Below, in pieces: positions 9,062 through 18,016 of a DNA stretch of 64,000 bases. Under the pieces are notes generated by a model. The model saw nothing but the letters and a program-made list of their open reading frames with translations. It had not been told where the DNA came from and did no database searches. Position 1 is the stretch's first letter. Each line of letters opens with the position of its first letter. Source of the stretch: Candidatus Hydrogenedentota bacterium (GTDB taxonomy: Bacteria; Hydrogenedentota; Hydrogenedentia; Hydrogenedentales; CAILVY01). The DNA lies in assembly GCA_903837785.1 (NCBI GenBank), contig CAILVY010000067.1:42492-106491 (forward strand). Reading direction: 5' to 3'. The translations under genes and the position numbers were made by a program.

Positions 9062-11023
9062 TCAGGCGGCGTCCTTGAAGAAGATGGTGAGGTGGGAGGA
9101 CTGCCAGGTGCCGTCCATTTCGCTCATCATGCGGATCTCACGCACGATGGACGTGACTTGGTCGGCGATGGGCTTGGCCTCGGCCGGCATGAAATTCAGG
9201 ATGTTGTTGAGCGGGGCGACCACGTCGGTCCAGAGGCTGGCATTGACGAGCAGCGCGCTGTAGAACGGCGTGGCCGGATCAAGCGGCGGAACCAGACCCG
9301 TCATCATGCTCGTGGTCTTGTTGTCCTTCACGAGATCGATGACCGCCTTCATCTTGTCCACATTGTTCGTGAGGAGCATCATGTCGCCGACGTAGGTGAT
9401 GGAAAGGGGGATCGGCGTGGGCACGCCCTCGATGTTGTTGATCGGCGTTTCCTTGTAGACTTCCGCCTGGGCCGACGGAATGATCATCTGCAGGAAGGCT
9501 TTTGTATTCTCGGGGTTCGCGAGCCCAACCATGACGAAGAGGGCCGGGGCATCGTCCTTGACACCCGAGATGCCTAAGGTGATCTCTTCGCCAAGCAGGG
9601 TCAGAATCTGCGGGGCAAAGCTGGCCACTTGAGCCACCTGCACATCGTCTTTCGGAAGGCCCTTCATGTACTCGCCCATCTGCTTCTTCCATTCCGGAGT
9701 GAGCCGGAAATTCAAGAGCGCGGCGGTGCCTTCCGGCAGGAGCTGCGCGTGCTTCATCGGCGCGGCCTGGCCCGTGTAGGCCAGCACCCCGGGGTGCGTG
9801 CCCGTGTCCATGCGCGTCTTCACTTCGAACATGTCCTTCGTCCACGCGACGGTGGTCACCAGCGGGTCTTCTCCGCCTTGCGAGGAGAGGAGTCCCTTGA
9901 TCATTTCGGTCTGTCCGGCCAGCATGGCGCCGGCAGGGCCGGTCAAATCGGCCAGAGGCAGTGCCTTCTCGATGAGGGGCAGCAGGCGTTCGCCGTAGAG
10001 CAGCATCGCGGCTTCGTCCGGAGTCGTCGCCGGGCAGTCGGCGCCCCCGTAGCGCAGGGCGAGCGGCGCCGCAACGCGTTCCGCGATGCCCTTCAGCAGG
10101 TCCATGCTTCCGAGCGCCAGCTTGTCACCGGCGATGAAGTATCCAACCGGGCCATAGTTGTTGATCTTGACCTCGCCGACAATGACCGGTTCGCCTTCCT
10201 TCAGTTCAGGCTTGTCGGCAACCAGCGCCTTCAGGGCGGCCTCGGCCTTGGCCGCGTCGCTCAAGCCCAGGATTCCCGCCACGCTCGGGTAATCAATGTC
10301 ATTGAAATCGATATGCGGAGGTTCGGGTGCGGGCGCCGGCGTGGCTGGCGCCGGGGCGGCCGTTCCATCCGCTGCCGGGGCGGGCGGCGTTGCTGCGGCA
10401 GCAGCGTCGGCCTTGGCCTTCTCTACGACAGCTTTAGCCTTTTCGGCCGCGGCAATGGCGCTGTTGGCAGTTCCGGAGACATCGGCGAAAACGGCGATAG
10501 GCGCATCGAGCGACAACCCCTTGGACAGCGCGATATCAGCGAAAGTCTTGGCATCCGCCGCTTCCAGGTCCGACGCCAGTGTGGCAATCGCCTGCTGAAC
10601 CAGCGCGTCGATATCGACCGCGGGGGGCGCCACTCGTTTGGCGAAGGGAATGGCTTTGGCTATGGTTCCGTTGAGCGGCGGCAGGGCAATCGCCAACTGG
10701 GCGTTGGCCGGTGTGTATTTCAATACGTCCGCCGTGATGGGCTTGAAGGCCGGTTCGGGTCTCGGAGTTGCGGGCGCTGGCGGGGCTGACGGCGCGGGCA
10801 CGGGCGCGGCCGCCGATACCGGAGCGGGAGCAGGCGCTGGTGCGGCTGCCGGCGGGGCCGGCGGGGCCGGAGCAGGTTCCGGGGCGGGGGCGGGAGCGGG
10901 TGGTGCGGCCGGCGGGGCGGGTTCTTGTCCGCCGCAGCCCGCCACAAGCAGGCCTGCCCCGACCACCAGGAGCGCCAGCGCGGCTGCGCACAAGACGAAA
11001 CGGTATTGCCGTTGATTTCGCAT
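9062..11023 (-). CDS. Lipoprotein with Pro/Ala-rich linker; DUF3352-like repetitive domain (unknown function)
   Basis: MRNQRQYRFVLCAAALALLVVGAGLLVAGCGGQEPAPPAAPPAPAPAPEPAPAP...: lipobox followed by about 55 residues of P/A, then a soluble domain. Confidence 0.75.
   Translation of the reverse strand: MRNQRQYRFVLCAAALALLVVGAGLLVAGCGGQEPAPPAAPPAPAPAPEPAPAPPAPPAAAPAPAPAPVSAAAPVPAPSAPPAPATPRPEPAFKPITADVLKYTPANAQLAIALPPLNGTIAKAIPFAKRVAPPAVDIDALVQQAIATLASDLEAADAKTFADIALSKGLSLDAPIAVFADVSGTANSAIAAAEKAKAVVEKAKADAAAAATPPAPAADGTAAPAPATPAPAPEPPHIDFNDIDYPSVAGILGLSDAAKAEAALKALVADKPELKEGEPVIVGEVKINNYGPVGYFIAGDKLALGSMDLLKGIAERVAAPLALRYGGADCPATTPDEAAMLLYGERLLPLIEKALPLADLTGPAGAMLAGQTEMIKGLLSSQGGEDPLVTTVAWTKDMFEVKTRMDTGTHPGVLAYTGQAAPMKHAQLLPEGTAALLNFRLTPEWKKQMGEYMKGLPKDDVQVAQVASFAPQILTLLGEEITLGISGVKDDAPALFVMVGLANPENTKAFLQMIIPSAQAEVYKETPINNIEGVPTPIPLSITYVGDMMLLTNNVDKMKAVIDLVKDNKTTSMMTGLVPPLDPATPFYSALLVNASLWTDVVAPLNNILNFMPAEAKPIADQVTSIVREIRMMSEMDGTWQSSHLTIFFKDAA
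10745..10925. repeat. Low-complexity GC-rich tract encoding (A/P)-rich linker
   Basis: Repeating GCCGGCGGGGCCGGCGGGGCCGGAGCAGG-like units. On the coding strand encodes PAPAPEPAPAPPAPPAAAPAPAPAPVSAAAPVPAP. Confidence 0.85.
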
Positions 11024-11219
11024 CAGGAACTCTCCTCATTTTTGGCGCACGCCGCTGGCGCGCAACTCACGGGACCTCACGGCCGGTACAATATCACACC
11101 CGCCCTCCTCTGCTAAAGCTGCGGAGGGCAAGGCCGATGCTTCAATCTGCATGCGTAGGCGCGTACACCGCCTCTCAGTCCCGGATATGACCGGACGGAA
11201 GGGCTGGCAGTTTCACTAC

Positions 11220-11387
11220 TTAGGCCCGCGGACGGTAGTCCGGGCATTTCACCGCGTTCGGGCGTTGCGGCCGCGAGCAGGCCGATGGATGATCGTACTT
11301 GCAGTGGTCGCAAAGGAATTCCGACGGGCAGCGGAACCGGAGCCACCACTGCCGAAGGCGGCCGCTCCAGGAAAGGGCTTGCTTCAT
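11220..11387 (-). CDS. Small Cys-containing protein (55 aa), translationally coupled to the upstream regulator gene
   Basis: MKQALSWSGRLRQWWLRFRCPSEFLCDHCKYDHPSACSRPQRPNAVKCPDYRPRA. The ATG overlaps the TGA of 11384..12619 in an ATGA. The longer listed frame 11220..11825 is antisense to nothing and is probably not used upstream of this ATG. Confidence 0.5.
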   Translation of the reverse strand: MKQALSWSGRLRQWWLRFRCPSEFLCDHCKYDHPSACSRPQRPNAVKCPDYRPRA

Positions 11388-12619
11388 GATTTCCTCTTGA
11401 GTTGTTCGCGGTATTCGCCGGGGGTTCGGCCTTCCAATCGCGCGAAGAGCTTGCCAAAATTGCTTTGATCGTTCACGCCCACGCGCCGTCCAATCTCGCC
11501 CACGCTGAGCCGCGTGCGCCGCAGGAGTTCCTTGGCCTTGTCCACGCGCAGGCGTCCGACATATTCCGAGAAACTCATGCCGAACTTGCGTTGCAGCCGG
11601 TGGGTAATTGCCGAGGGCGTTTGCCCGAGTTGCCTGGCTACTTCGTCCAGGGTGATGTTCTCCCCGAGCCGGCTGATAACGGCCCGGTTGAACTCCGCAA
11701 AGCCGGTCGCGGCGCTTTCCTGCTGGACGCTCAGGAGACCCAACAGCGCCATGCCTGCGTCGGTCAGTTCCCGGTCGCCGCGCGCCCCGGAGACCTGACC
11801 CACAAAGACCGGAAACGCATTCCAAACGGGCCCCGTTGACAGTCCTGCGGCCTCGGCGGCCTCGATGGCCGCGCTCACCACGGCCAGCAGGCGGCCCCGG
11901 CGCACCCCAATCCTGATCCGGCTATGGGTTTGCGCCTCTTGCACGGCACAGTGCAGCAGGCCGCGTGCGTGGGCAAGGTTCCCCCCGGCGAGGGCCAGCG
12001 CAATATCGGCTGCCCCTTGCGGCGCGGCGGGCGCGCGCCGTTTCCGGACCTTCGCAGGAGACGGAGCTTCCGTGGCCTCGGTCTCGGGCGCTGCGGCTGT
12101 TTCACCGGCGCGGTGCCACAATTCGCGCAGCGCTTCGACGGTCCACTCCGCCACGGCCGGAACACAATTGGCGGGGGCGCGGTGAATGTCGTCCAGGGTG
12201 GTGGGGAAGTGCGCTGCAGACTCCTCGGTCAATGCCGCGAGGCCGTTCAGGGCGTCGAATTCCAGCGATTTCGACTCATCTCCGGCCGGACAATAGGGGC
12301 CGAAGGTTAAGACGAATCCCTGGCCGGGCAAGACCGGCGCGGCGACGCAGGCAAAACCCATGTGACACAGGAACGGCACCGGACGCTGTTGCCGGAGGGC
12401 AGTCGAGGCGGCGGTGAGCCGCGATTGCCGGCAGGCCCGTTTTCCGCCCAGGAGCCCGGCCACATACTGGCAGGCTGCGCAGCCGCCCCAGGCGGCCGTC
12501 TTGGGGCTTTCCTGATTGCGCTCGACGAAGTGCAGGCTCAGCGGGGCCCCCGCGCAGCGGGCAGCCCGTTCGAGGAGGGCGCGAACCGGCGCGTCACGCA
12601 GGAATTCGAGCGGGGTCAT
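11384..12619 (-). CDS. AraC-family transcriptional regulator with N-terminal PocR-type sensory domain
   Basis: N-terminus: FVERNQESPKTAAWGGCAACQYVAGLLGGKRACRQSR...PFLCHMGFACVAAPVLPGQGFVLTFGPYCP (PocR-like Cys pattern). C-terminus: ENITLDEVARQLGQTPSAITHRLQRKFGMSFSEYVGRLRVDKAKELLRRTRLSVGEIGRRVGVNDQSNFGKLFARLEGRTPGEYR (two HTHs). Confidence 0.9.
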   Translation of the reverse strand: MTPLEFLRDAPVRALLERAARCAGAPLSLHFVERNQESPKTAAWGGCAACQYVAGLLGGKRACRQSRLTAASTALRQQRPVPFLCHMGFACVAAPVLPGQGFVLTFGPYCPAGDESKSLEFDALNGLAALTEESAAHFPTTLDDIHRAPANCVPAVAEWTVEALRELWHRAGETAAAPETEATEAPSPAKVRKRRAPAAPQGAADIALALAGGNLAHARGLLHCAVQEAQTHSRIRIGVRRGRLLAVVSAAIEAAEAAGLSTGPVWNAFPVFVGQVSGARGDRELTDAGMALLGLLSVQQESAATGFAEFNRAVISRLGENITLDEVARQLGQTPSAITHRLQRKFGMSFSEYVGRLRVDKAKELLRRTRLSVGEIGRRVGVNDQSNFGKLFARLEGRTPGEYREQLKRKS

Positions 12620-13389
12620 GGCCCAACCTCGAAGAAGGGGGTGGGCGCATCCTGCGCGGCCACGTAAAGCTTGGCCGAATGCCCCTGCAGCACCTGTTCG
12701 GCCATGGATTGCGCAAGTTCCGGGCGGTTGTTGTTCTCGCTCAGGTGCACGAGGACGACCGTTCGCAGGGTGTCATGGAGCAGGTGATGGAGCAGCTTGC
12801 TCATGTCCTGATTCGACATGTGGCCCTGGCGGCTGCGAATGCGCTGCTGGATTTGAGGGGGATATGCGCCGTTGCGCAGCAGGTCCGGGCAGTAATTCGA
12901 TTCGATCACGAGGGCGTGTGACCCCGCCAGCCGGTTTCTCACCAGCTCCGAAGCATGCCCGAAGTCCGTGGCAAAGCCCAGTTTCGCGCCATTGCTCCGG
13001 ACGACATAGCTTACCGGGTCGGCGGCGTCATGGGCGACACTGAAACTGGCCATTTCGAGATCGCCGATTGGGACGGCGTCCCCGGCTTCAAAGGGGATGG
13101 CTCTGGGCAGATTGCCCACCTGTTGCGACAGGTTCTGCAGCGTTCCCGGGGTGCCGTAGATGGGAATGCCGTGTTTGCGGCACAGGACCCCCGCTCCGGC
13201 CACGTGGTCCGTGTGTTCATGGGTGAGGAAGACCGCCTGGAGTCCTTCCAGGCTTTCTCCGGCCTGTTCCAGGCGCCGCTGCAACTGGCGGAGGCTGAAA
13301 CCGCAATCGATCAGGATTTTCGCCTTTCCGGAGACGACCACGGCCGCGTTCCCGCTGCTTCCGCTGCCCAGTAAACCGAATCGGAACAC
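12616..13389 (-). CDS. MBL-fold metallohydrolase, YycJ/WalJ-like
   Basis: VFRFGLLGSGSSGNAAVVVSGKAKILIDCGFSLRQLQRRLEQAG...AVFLTHEHTDHVAGAGVL. An AAAGGAG Shine-Dalgarno site precedes GTG at 13389, a more likely start than ATG 13407. Confidence 0.9.
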   Translation of the reverse strand: MFRFGLLGSGSSGNAAVVVSGKAKILIDCGFSLRQLQRRLEQAGESLEGLQAVFLTHEHTDHVAGAGVLCRKHGIPIYGTPGTLQNLSQQVGNLPRAIPFEAGDAVPIGDLEMASFSVAHDAADPVSYVVRSNGAKLGFATDFGHASELVRNRLAGSHALVIESNYCPDLLRNGAYPPQIQQRIRSRQGHMSNQDMSKLLHHLLHDTLRTVVLVHLSENNNRPELAQSMAEQVLQGHSAKLYVAAQDAPTPFFEVGP

Positions 13390-13427
13390 CAGCACACTCC
13401 TTTGCATAAACTCTTGTCAGTCAAGGA

Positions 13428-13456
13428 AGTATACCATCCGATCGGCAGGGCATCAA
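13428..13456 (-). promoter_or_regulatory. Predicted sigma70 promoter for the MBL-PocR/AraC-small ORF operon
   Basis: Minus strand: TTGATG (13456-13451), 17-nt spacer ending TGG, TATACT (13433-13428): extended -10. Confidence 0.6.
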
Positions 13457-13485
13457 TTGACACTCTCGCCTGTCAAGACTATAAT
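13457..13485 (+). promoter_or_regulatory. Perfect-consensus sigma70 promoter upstream of rpoN
   Basis: TTGACA (13457-13462), 17-nt spacer, TATAAT (13480-13485), 38 nt before the ATG. Confidence 0.8.
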
Positions 13486-13523
13486 GACACCGAATCCTTA
13501 TACGCCAGGAGGCCAGTGCGCCC

Positions 13524-14957
13524 ATGATGCGCATGGAACATCGACAGACCCAGAGCCAGCGCCAGGTCCAACAACTGGTGCTGACGCAGAAGATGCAGCA
13601 GGCACTGCATATTCTGCAGCTTTCCGGAATTGAACTAGAGCAGTATATCGACCAGGAGCTCGAAGTCAACCCCTTTCTGGAAATAGTGCAAAAAAAGGAC
13701 GAAGCCCCCGAGCCCGTCCGCTCCGAAGCGCTCAAACCGGAATCCACGCCCTTTGACGAAGAACCCTTCGATTTGGACTCCTTCGCCGATCAGTGGGACA
13801 TCCGGCGGCGGGAAGGCCGCGACCTGAGCTATAACGAGGACATCTTCTCCCGCCGGCAGTTCTATGTCGATTCGATCACCCAGGGGGAATCGCTTCGGGC
13901 GCACCTGCTGACGCAGATGCGCATCGCCGCCGACGACGAGCAGACCTATTTCATCGGCGAGCGAATCATCATCGGCGACATCGACACCCGGGGCTATTTC
14001 ACGGGCGATACCGAAGCGATCGCGCAGGAACTCAATGTGCCCGCGGAAGCGGTTGAGAAGGCGCTGTCGCTCATCCGGCATTTCGAGCCGACCGGTGTCG
14101 GCGCGCGCGATATGGCCGAATGCCTCTCGCTCCAAATCGACGCATTCTTCCCGGAAGAGGAAGAACTGAAAATCCTCGTGCGCGAGCATCTGGATGCGCT
14201 GATGCGCCGCCAAATCCCGCAGATTGCCAAGGCGATGCGCATACGTCCCGAACGCGTGGAAGAACTCCGCTCGCATCTGGCCACCCTGAACCCGTGGCCG
14301 GGCCATGAATTCGAGTCGAGTCCCACGCAATACATCACGCCCGACGTGGTCGTGGAGCGGGTTGATGACCGCTTCGTGGTGCGCCTTTCCGACGAACGCG
14401 TTCCGGACCTGCGCGTGAACGACTCCTATCATCAGGAGATTCGCCGCGGTTCGATGACCGAGGATGAGAAGGAATACATCCGGAAAAAGATGGAATCGGC
14501 CAACTGGCTCGTGCGCAATATCGCCCAGCGCCAGCAGACGCTGATCAAGGTGGCCCAGGCCATTGTGGATGTCCAGGAAGCGTTTCTGGAGAAGGGCGTC
14601 GAACACATCCGCCCGCTGACACTCCAGAACATCGCGGATGTGGTTGGCGTGCACGAGTCCACGGTTGCGCGCACGACGCGCGGCAAGTACATTCAAACGC
14701 CGCAGGGACTCTTCGAACTCAAGTACTTCTTCTGCGCCGGTCTCAGCAGCGATGAGGGGCCCAATCAGTCCACGAAGAGCATCCAGGCCCTGATCAAGAA
14801 GCTCATCGACGAAGAAGACAGGCGCAAGCCGCTGAGCGACCAGCAAATCGCCGACCTGATTCAGAAGCAGGAGGGCGTCCACATCGCCCGGCGGACCGTA
14901 ACGAAGTATAGAGAGGCCATGGGCATCCTGAAGACCTCAATGCGTCGGCAGTACTGA
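13524..14957 (+). CDS. rpoN: RNA polymerase sigma-54 factor
   Basis: MEHRQTQSQRQVQQLVLTQKMQQALHILQLSGIELEQYIDQELEVNPFLE (Q-rich region I); C-terminal RpoN box VHIARRTVTKYREAMGI. Confidence 0.97.
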   Translation: MMRMEHRQTQSQRQVQQLVLTQKMQQALHILQLSGIELEQYIDQELEVNPFLEIVQKKDEAPEPVRSEALKPESTPFDEEPFDLDSFADQWDIRRREGRDLSYNEDIFSRRQFYVDSITQGESLRAHLLTQMRIAADDEQTYFIGERIIIGDIDTRGYFTGDTEAIAQELNVPAEAVEKALSLIRHFEPTGVGARDMAECLSLQIDAFFPEEEELKILVREHLDALMRRQIPQIAKAMRIRPERVEELRSHLATLNPWPGHEFESSPTQYITPDVVVERVDDRFVVRLSDERVPDLRVNDSYHQEIRRGSMTEDEKEYIRKKMESANWLVRNIAQRQQTLIKVAQAIVDVQEAFLEKGVEHIRPLTLQNIADVVGVHESTVARTTRGKYIQTPQGLFELKYFFCAGLSSDEGPNQSTKSIQALIKKLIDEEDRRKPLSDQQIADLIQKQEGVHIARRTVTKYREAMGILKTSMRRQY

Positions 14958-15144
14958 CGAACCCGCTTCAACGGAACAAGCTGCGCCATTCCAGACCCGG
15001 GAAACGAGGCGTCTGGCCTGACGATTCCCCCGCCCGATTCTCCATCCCGGCCATCCAGTGTCGCGGGACCATTCCCCTCAAGCCGGGCTCCAACACCGTT
15101 CTGAAGCAAGCCCCGGAATCAAAGCGGCTCCTTGCACAGAACGG

Positions 15145-15173
15145 TTGACCGAATCGGTGATTTGTGATACCGT
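15145..15173 (+). promoter_or_regulatory. Possible sigma70 promoter upstream of the MshEN-HDOD gene
   Basis: TTGACC, 17-nt spacer, TACCGT, preceded by TGA (extended -10 like). Confidence 0.3.
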
Positions 15174-15225
15174 AACAGCATGGCATTTCCGGTGAGGGCA
15201 CGGATCAAGGGGCCTACGGGGCTGG

Positions 15226-16716
15226 ATGAAAGCAGGGGCCATGGGGTGCGATTCGCGAAAAGAGGGGCATCTTTTTCGGGGCAGCGCAATGCAGGAGACA
15301 GGGGTTAGCCTCGGACTTCTGACGGCCGCGCAGCCGGGGAAGCCCGATTCCAGACCGGGCAGCACGCACGCGCAGGCGACTTCGGACAGGAAGCCGCGGA
15401 TAGGCGAGATGCTGGTGAGCGCAGGGCTGATTACACCCTCCGACGTGGCCGAAGCGTTGCAGGTCCAGAAGAAGCAGGGCGGAAAGACGGTCGAAATCCT
15501 CGTAAAGATGGGCAAATTGACCGTCAAAGACTTTGCCGCATTCCTCTCACGGGAGTGCCATTTTGCCAGCATCGATCTGTGTAATTACCGCGTTCCCCGC
15601 GACCTCATTTCGCTTATCCCCAGGGAATTCGCACAGAAACACCAGATTCTGCCGATCGACAGGATGGGGACTCATCTGACCGTGGCGATGGCTTGTCCAC
15701 TGGATACCGTCACCCTCGAGGGCATTGAGGGATTGACGGGGCTGCGCGTGCGTGCGTTGCTGTGCCGGGCGGACGAACTCGAGACGGCGATCGGCGTCCT
15801 GTACCAGTCGGCCGAGTACTCCGCGGCCGGTACCGAAGCAGCCTCGCCGGAGGCATTGGCGCAGTGCGCGGCTGAGGCGCTCCGGCATGATTTCGTGGGC
15901 GCGCTCGTCAAGCGGGTTTCCTCGCTGCCGCCGATGCCGGGCATTGTCGAGCGGGTCAGGGCCGCCATCGAGGATTCCACGACCTCGGTTCGACATATTG
16001 CGGAGATTGTGGCGACGGACCCGGCCACGGCCGCGAAAGTGCTCAGCCTGGCAAATTCCGCGGCGGTCGGATATGCCGGGCGCGTCACCAGCATTGACCT
16101 TGCCGTTCGGGTGCTTGGCCTGCAGGAGACCTATCACCTGGTCTTGTCGCTGGCCGCCTTCGATCACTTCCGAAACGCGGAGGGCGTGGACTGCAACCGG
16201 GTCTGGCGGCATTCAGTCGTCTGTGCGACCGCGGCAGACCTCCTTGCGCGCGCCACGGGGTATCAAAAGCCGGGCGAGGTATTCTGCGCGGCGCTCATCC
16301 ACGATATTGGCCGCCTCGCACTCATGCAGGTGATGCCGGCGGCGTATGCCCGGATTGACCCCGCCCTGTGCGGAATGGACTTGGCCGAGGTGGAGCGAGA
16401 CCTCTTCTTTCTCCCGCACACCGAGGTCGGGTATGTCCTGGCGATGAGGTGGGGACTGCCGGCCCAGTGCACCGACGCCATCCGCTATCATCATCAACCC
16501 GGCCTCGCTCCCGAGCCTTCGCCCACGCTCGAACTGACCGCGGCCGCGGTGGCATTGCTGGAGATTCCAGCAGGCGACGACCTTGAATCCGGGCTTGCGA
16601 ACAGGGGGATGGCGGCGCTCGACAGGCTGCATCTTGACGAGGAGGCCCTGGCCGCGATACGGGTGCAGGCCCTCGCAGCCCCCTTGGAAGACGAGCCGTC
16701 GAACTTCTCGTACTAA
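15226..16716 (+). CDS. GspE/MshE N-terminal (MshEN-like) domain fused to HDOD signalling domain
   Basis: KPRIGEMLVSAGLITPSDVAEALQVQKKQGGKTVEILVKMGKLTVKDFAAFLSRE (MshEN motif) and VSSLPPMPGIVERVRAAIEDSTTSVRHIAEIVATDPATAAKVLSLANSAAVGYAGRVTSIDLAVRVLGLQETYHLVLSLA (HDOD). Start may instead be 15289 (MQETGV). Confidence 0.9.
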   Translation: MKAGAMGCDSRKEGHLFRGSAMQETGVSLGLLTAAQPGKPDSRPGSTHAQATSDRKPRIGEMLVSAGLITPSDVAEALQVQKKQGGKTVEILVKMGKLTVKDFAAFLSRECHFASIDLCNYRVPRDLISLIPREFAQKHQILPIDRMGTHLTVAMACPLDTVTLEGIEGLTGLRVRALLCRADELETAIGVLYQSAEYSAAGTEAASPEALAQCAAEALRHDFVGALVKRVSSLPPMPGIVERVRAAIEDSTTSVRHIAEIVATDPATAAKVLSLANSAAVGYAGRVTSIDLAVRVLGLQETYHLVLSLAAFDHFRNAEGVDCNRVWRHSVVCATAADLLARATGYQKPGEVFCAALIHDIGRLALMQVMPAAYARIDPALCGMDLAEVERDLFFLPHTEVGYVLAMRWGLPAQCTDAIRYHHQPGLAPEPSPTLELTAAAVALLEIPAGDDLESGLANRGMAALDRLHLDEEALAAIRVQALAAPLEDEPSNFSY

Positions 16717-16747
16717 TCGATTGCCAGATGTGTTCTGTTGCAGTACT

Positions 16748-16960
16748 GCGAAAAGCAGAGGCGAAAGTCCTGCGCGGCCGCAAGAGCTGTGACCGTGACT
16801 GGACGCCCTGCACGGTCCGGTGGCATAGAGGCCCTGGCTCGATCAGGGCTTTGAGGGCAAAGTCGCTGGCGGTGTCCGTTCCGGTCCGGCGGAGGCGTGA
16901 CGGGTACGGATCTTGCTCGCGGAAGCCGGCTCCGGTGTGCCGGAGTGGCTTTAAACGGGT
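16748..16960 (+). ncRNA. Candidate structured leader / riboswitch-like element upstream of a pseudopilin gene
   Basis: Series of stem-loops: GCAGAGGC-GAAA-GTCCTGC (GNRA loop), then GCGGCCGCAAGAGC; GACCGTG...CACGGTC (16791-16817); GCCCTG...CAGGGC (16831-16849); CTCCGG-TGTG-CCGGAG just before the ribosome site. Weak resemblance to GEMM-I (c-di-GMP-I); not confirmed. Confidence 0.35.
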
Positions 16961-16984
16961 TCAACCATGGAAAGGAGGACGAGA

Positions 16985-17893
16985 ATGCGGAAGCAAGGAT
17001 TCACGCTGATTGAACTGCTGGTGGTCATCGCGATTATCGGGATTCTGGCAGCCATCCTGTTGCCGGCGCTGGCGCGGGCCCGCGAGGCGGCCCGGCGGTC
17101 GAGCTGCCAGAACAATCTGAAACAACTGGGCCTGATGTTCAAGATGTACTCCAATGAGAGCAGTGGCCAGTTGTACCCGCCGATCAAGCGATGCGGCCTG
17201 ACGGACCAGGCTGCGCAGTGCGCCGTATGCGACACCCGCGCCGGTTTCGGCGTGGCACTCACGCCCGACCCACAATCCATCTATCCCGAGTATCTCACCG
17301 ACTACAAGGTGATCCTGTGCCCCTCAGACCCCGAGATTACGAAGGTGATCTCGTTGGGCGAATGGAATCAGCCGCGGAGCGACCCGAACGGCACCTTCTG
17401 CCATCTGCGCATGTTCAACCTATCGTACAACTACTACTCATGGGCATTGAAACCGGAGCATTATCTCAACGACATTTCCCAGTTGAACTACACGGGATCC
17501 TACGGCGACGTGGTCCGCGGCGACTTCATCCTGTCGCTCACGAATGATGTGGTCGTGAACGTGGAAGGCGCGTTCGCTTCCGGGGACTACCAGGTGTTCG
17601 ACCGCGACGTGAAGATCGAAAACACGGACATGGTCATCTATCGGCTGCGCGAGGGTATTGAGCGGTTCTACATCACGGACATCAACAATCCCGCGGCGTC
17701 GAGCCGGGCACAAAGCGAAATTGCGATTATGAACGACGACACGAATGCGGACGTCGGCCGCGGGGGCGGGAGCTTCAATCACTTGCCCGGCGGCGGCAAT
17801 GTGCTGTATCTGGACGGGCACGTTGCCTACCTCCGCTATCCGGGCGATTGGCCCATCTGCGCCACGTGGTCCACCCTCATGAAGGACTTCTGA
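16985..17893 (+). CDS. DUF1559-type pseudopilin
   Basis: [105 protein letters not shown] ribosome site. Confidence 0.95.
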   Translation: MRKQGFTLIELLVVIAIIGILAAILLPALARAREAARRSSCQNNLKQLGLMFKMYSNESSGQLYPPIKRCGLTDQAAQCAVCDTRAGFGVALTPDPQSIYPEYLTDYKVILCPSDPEITKVISLGEWNQPRSDPNGTFCHLRMFNLSYNYYSWALKPEHYLNDISQLNYTGSYGDVVRGDFILSLTNDVVVNVEGAFASGDYQVFDRDVKIENTDMVIYRLREGIERFYITDINNPAASSRAQSEIAIMNDDTNADVGRGGGSFNHLPGGGNVLYLDGHVAYLRYPGDWPICATWSTLMKDF

Positions 17894-17936
17894 ACCTGAG
17901 GACTTGATGCATAACCGCCTGCCACGGGCGATTGCA

Positions 17937-17976
17937 GACCGCCGGAGAGGCCGGCCAGCGAGGCTTCCCGGCGGTC
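17937..17976. terminator. Bidirectional terminator-like hairpin between convergent genes
   Basis: Perfect 9-bp arms GACCGCCGG (17937-17945) / CCGGCGGTC (17968-17976), with a weaker inner GAGGCC/GGCTTC stem. No strong T tract. Confidence 0.5.
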
Positions 17977-18016
17977 ACTTATTGCAGCATTCGGAACCAG
18001 GCCGGTTCGCCGCGAT

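Noticed and set aside
11388-11825. N-terminal part of the 201-aa ORF 11220..11825
   Set aside because: Overlaps the AraC/PocR gene on the same strand in another frame; only the final 55 aa after ATG 11387 has a plausible start.
14958-15225. Possible riboswitch upstream of the MshEN-HDOD gene
   Set aside because: The gap contains no clear nested stems or known motif; only a weak promoter could be supported.
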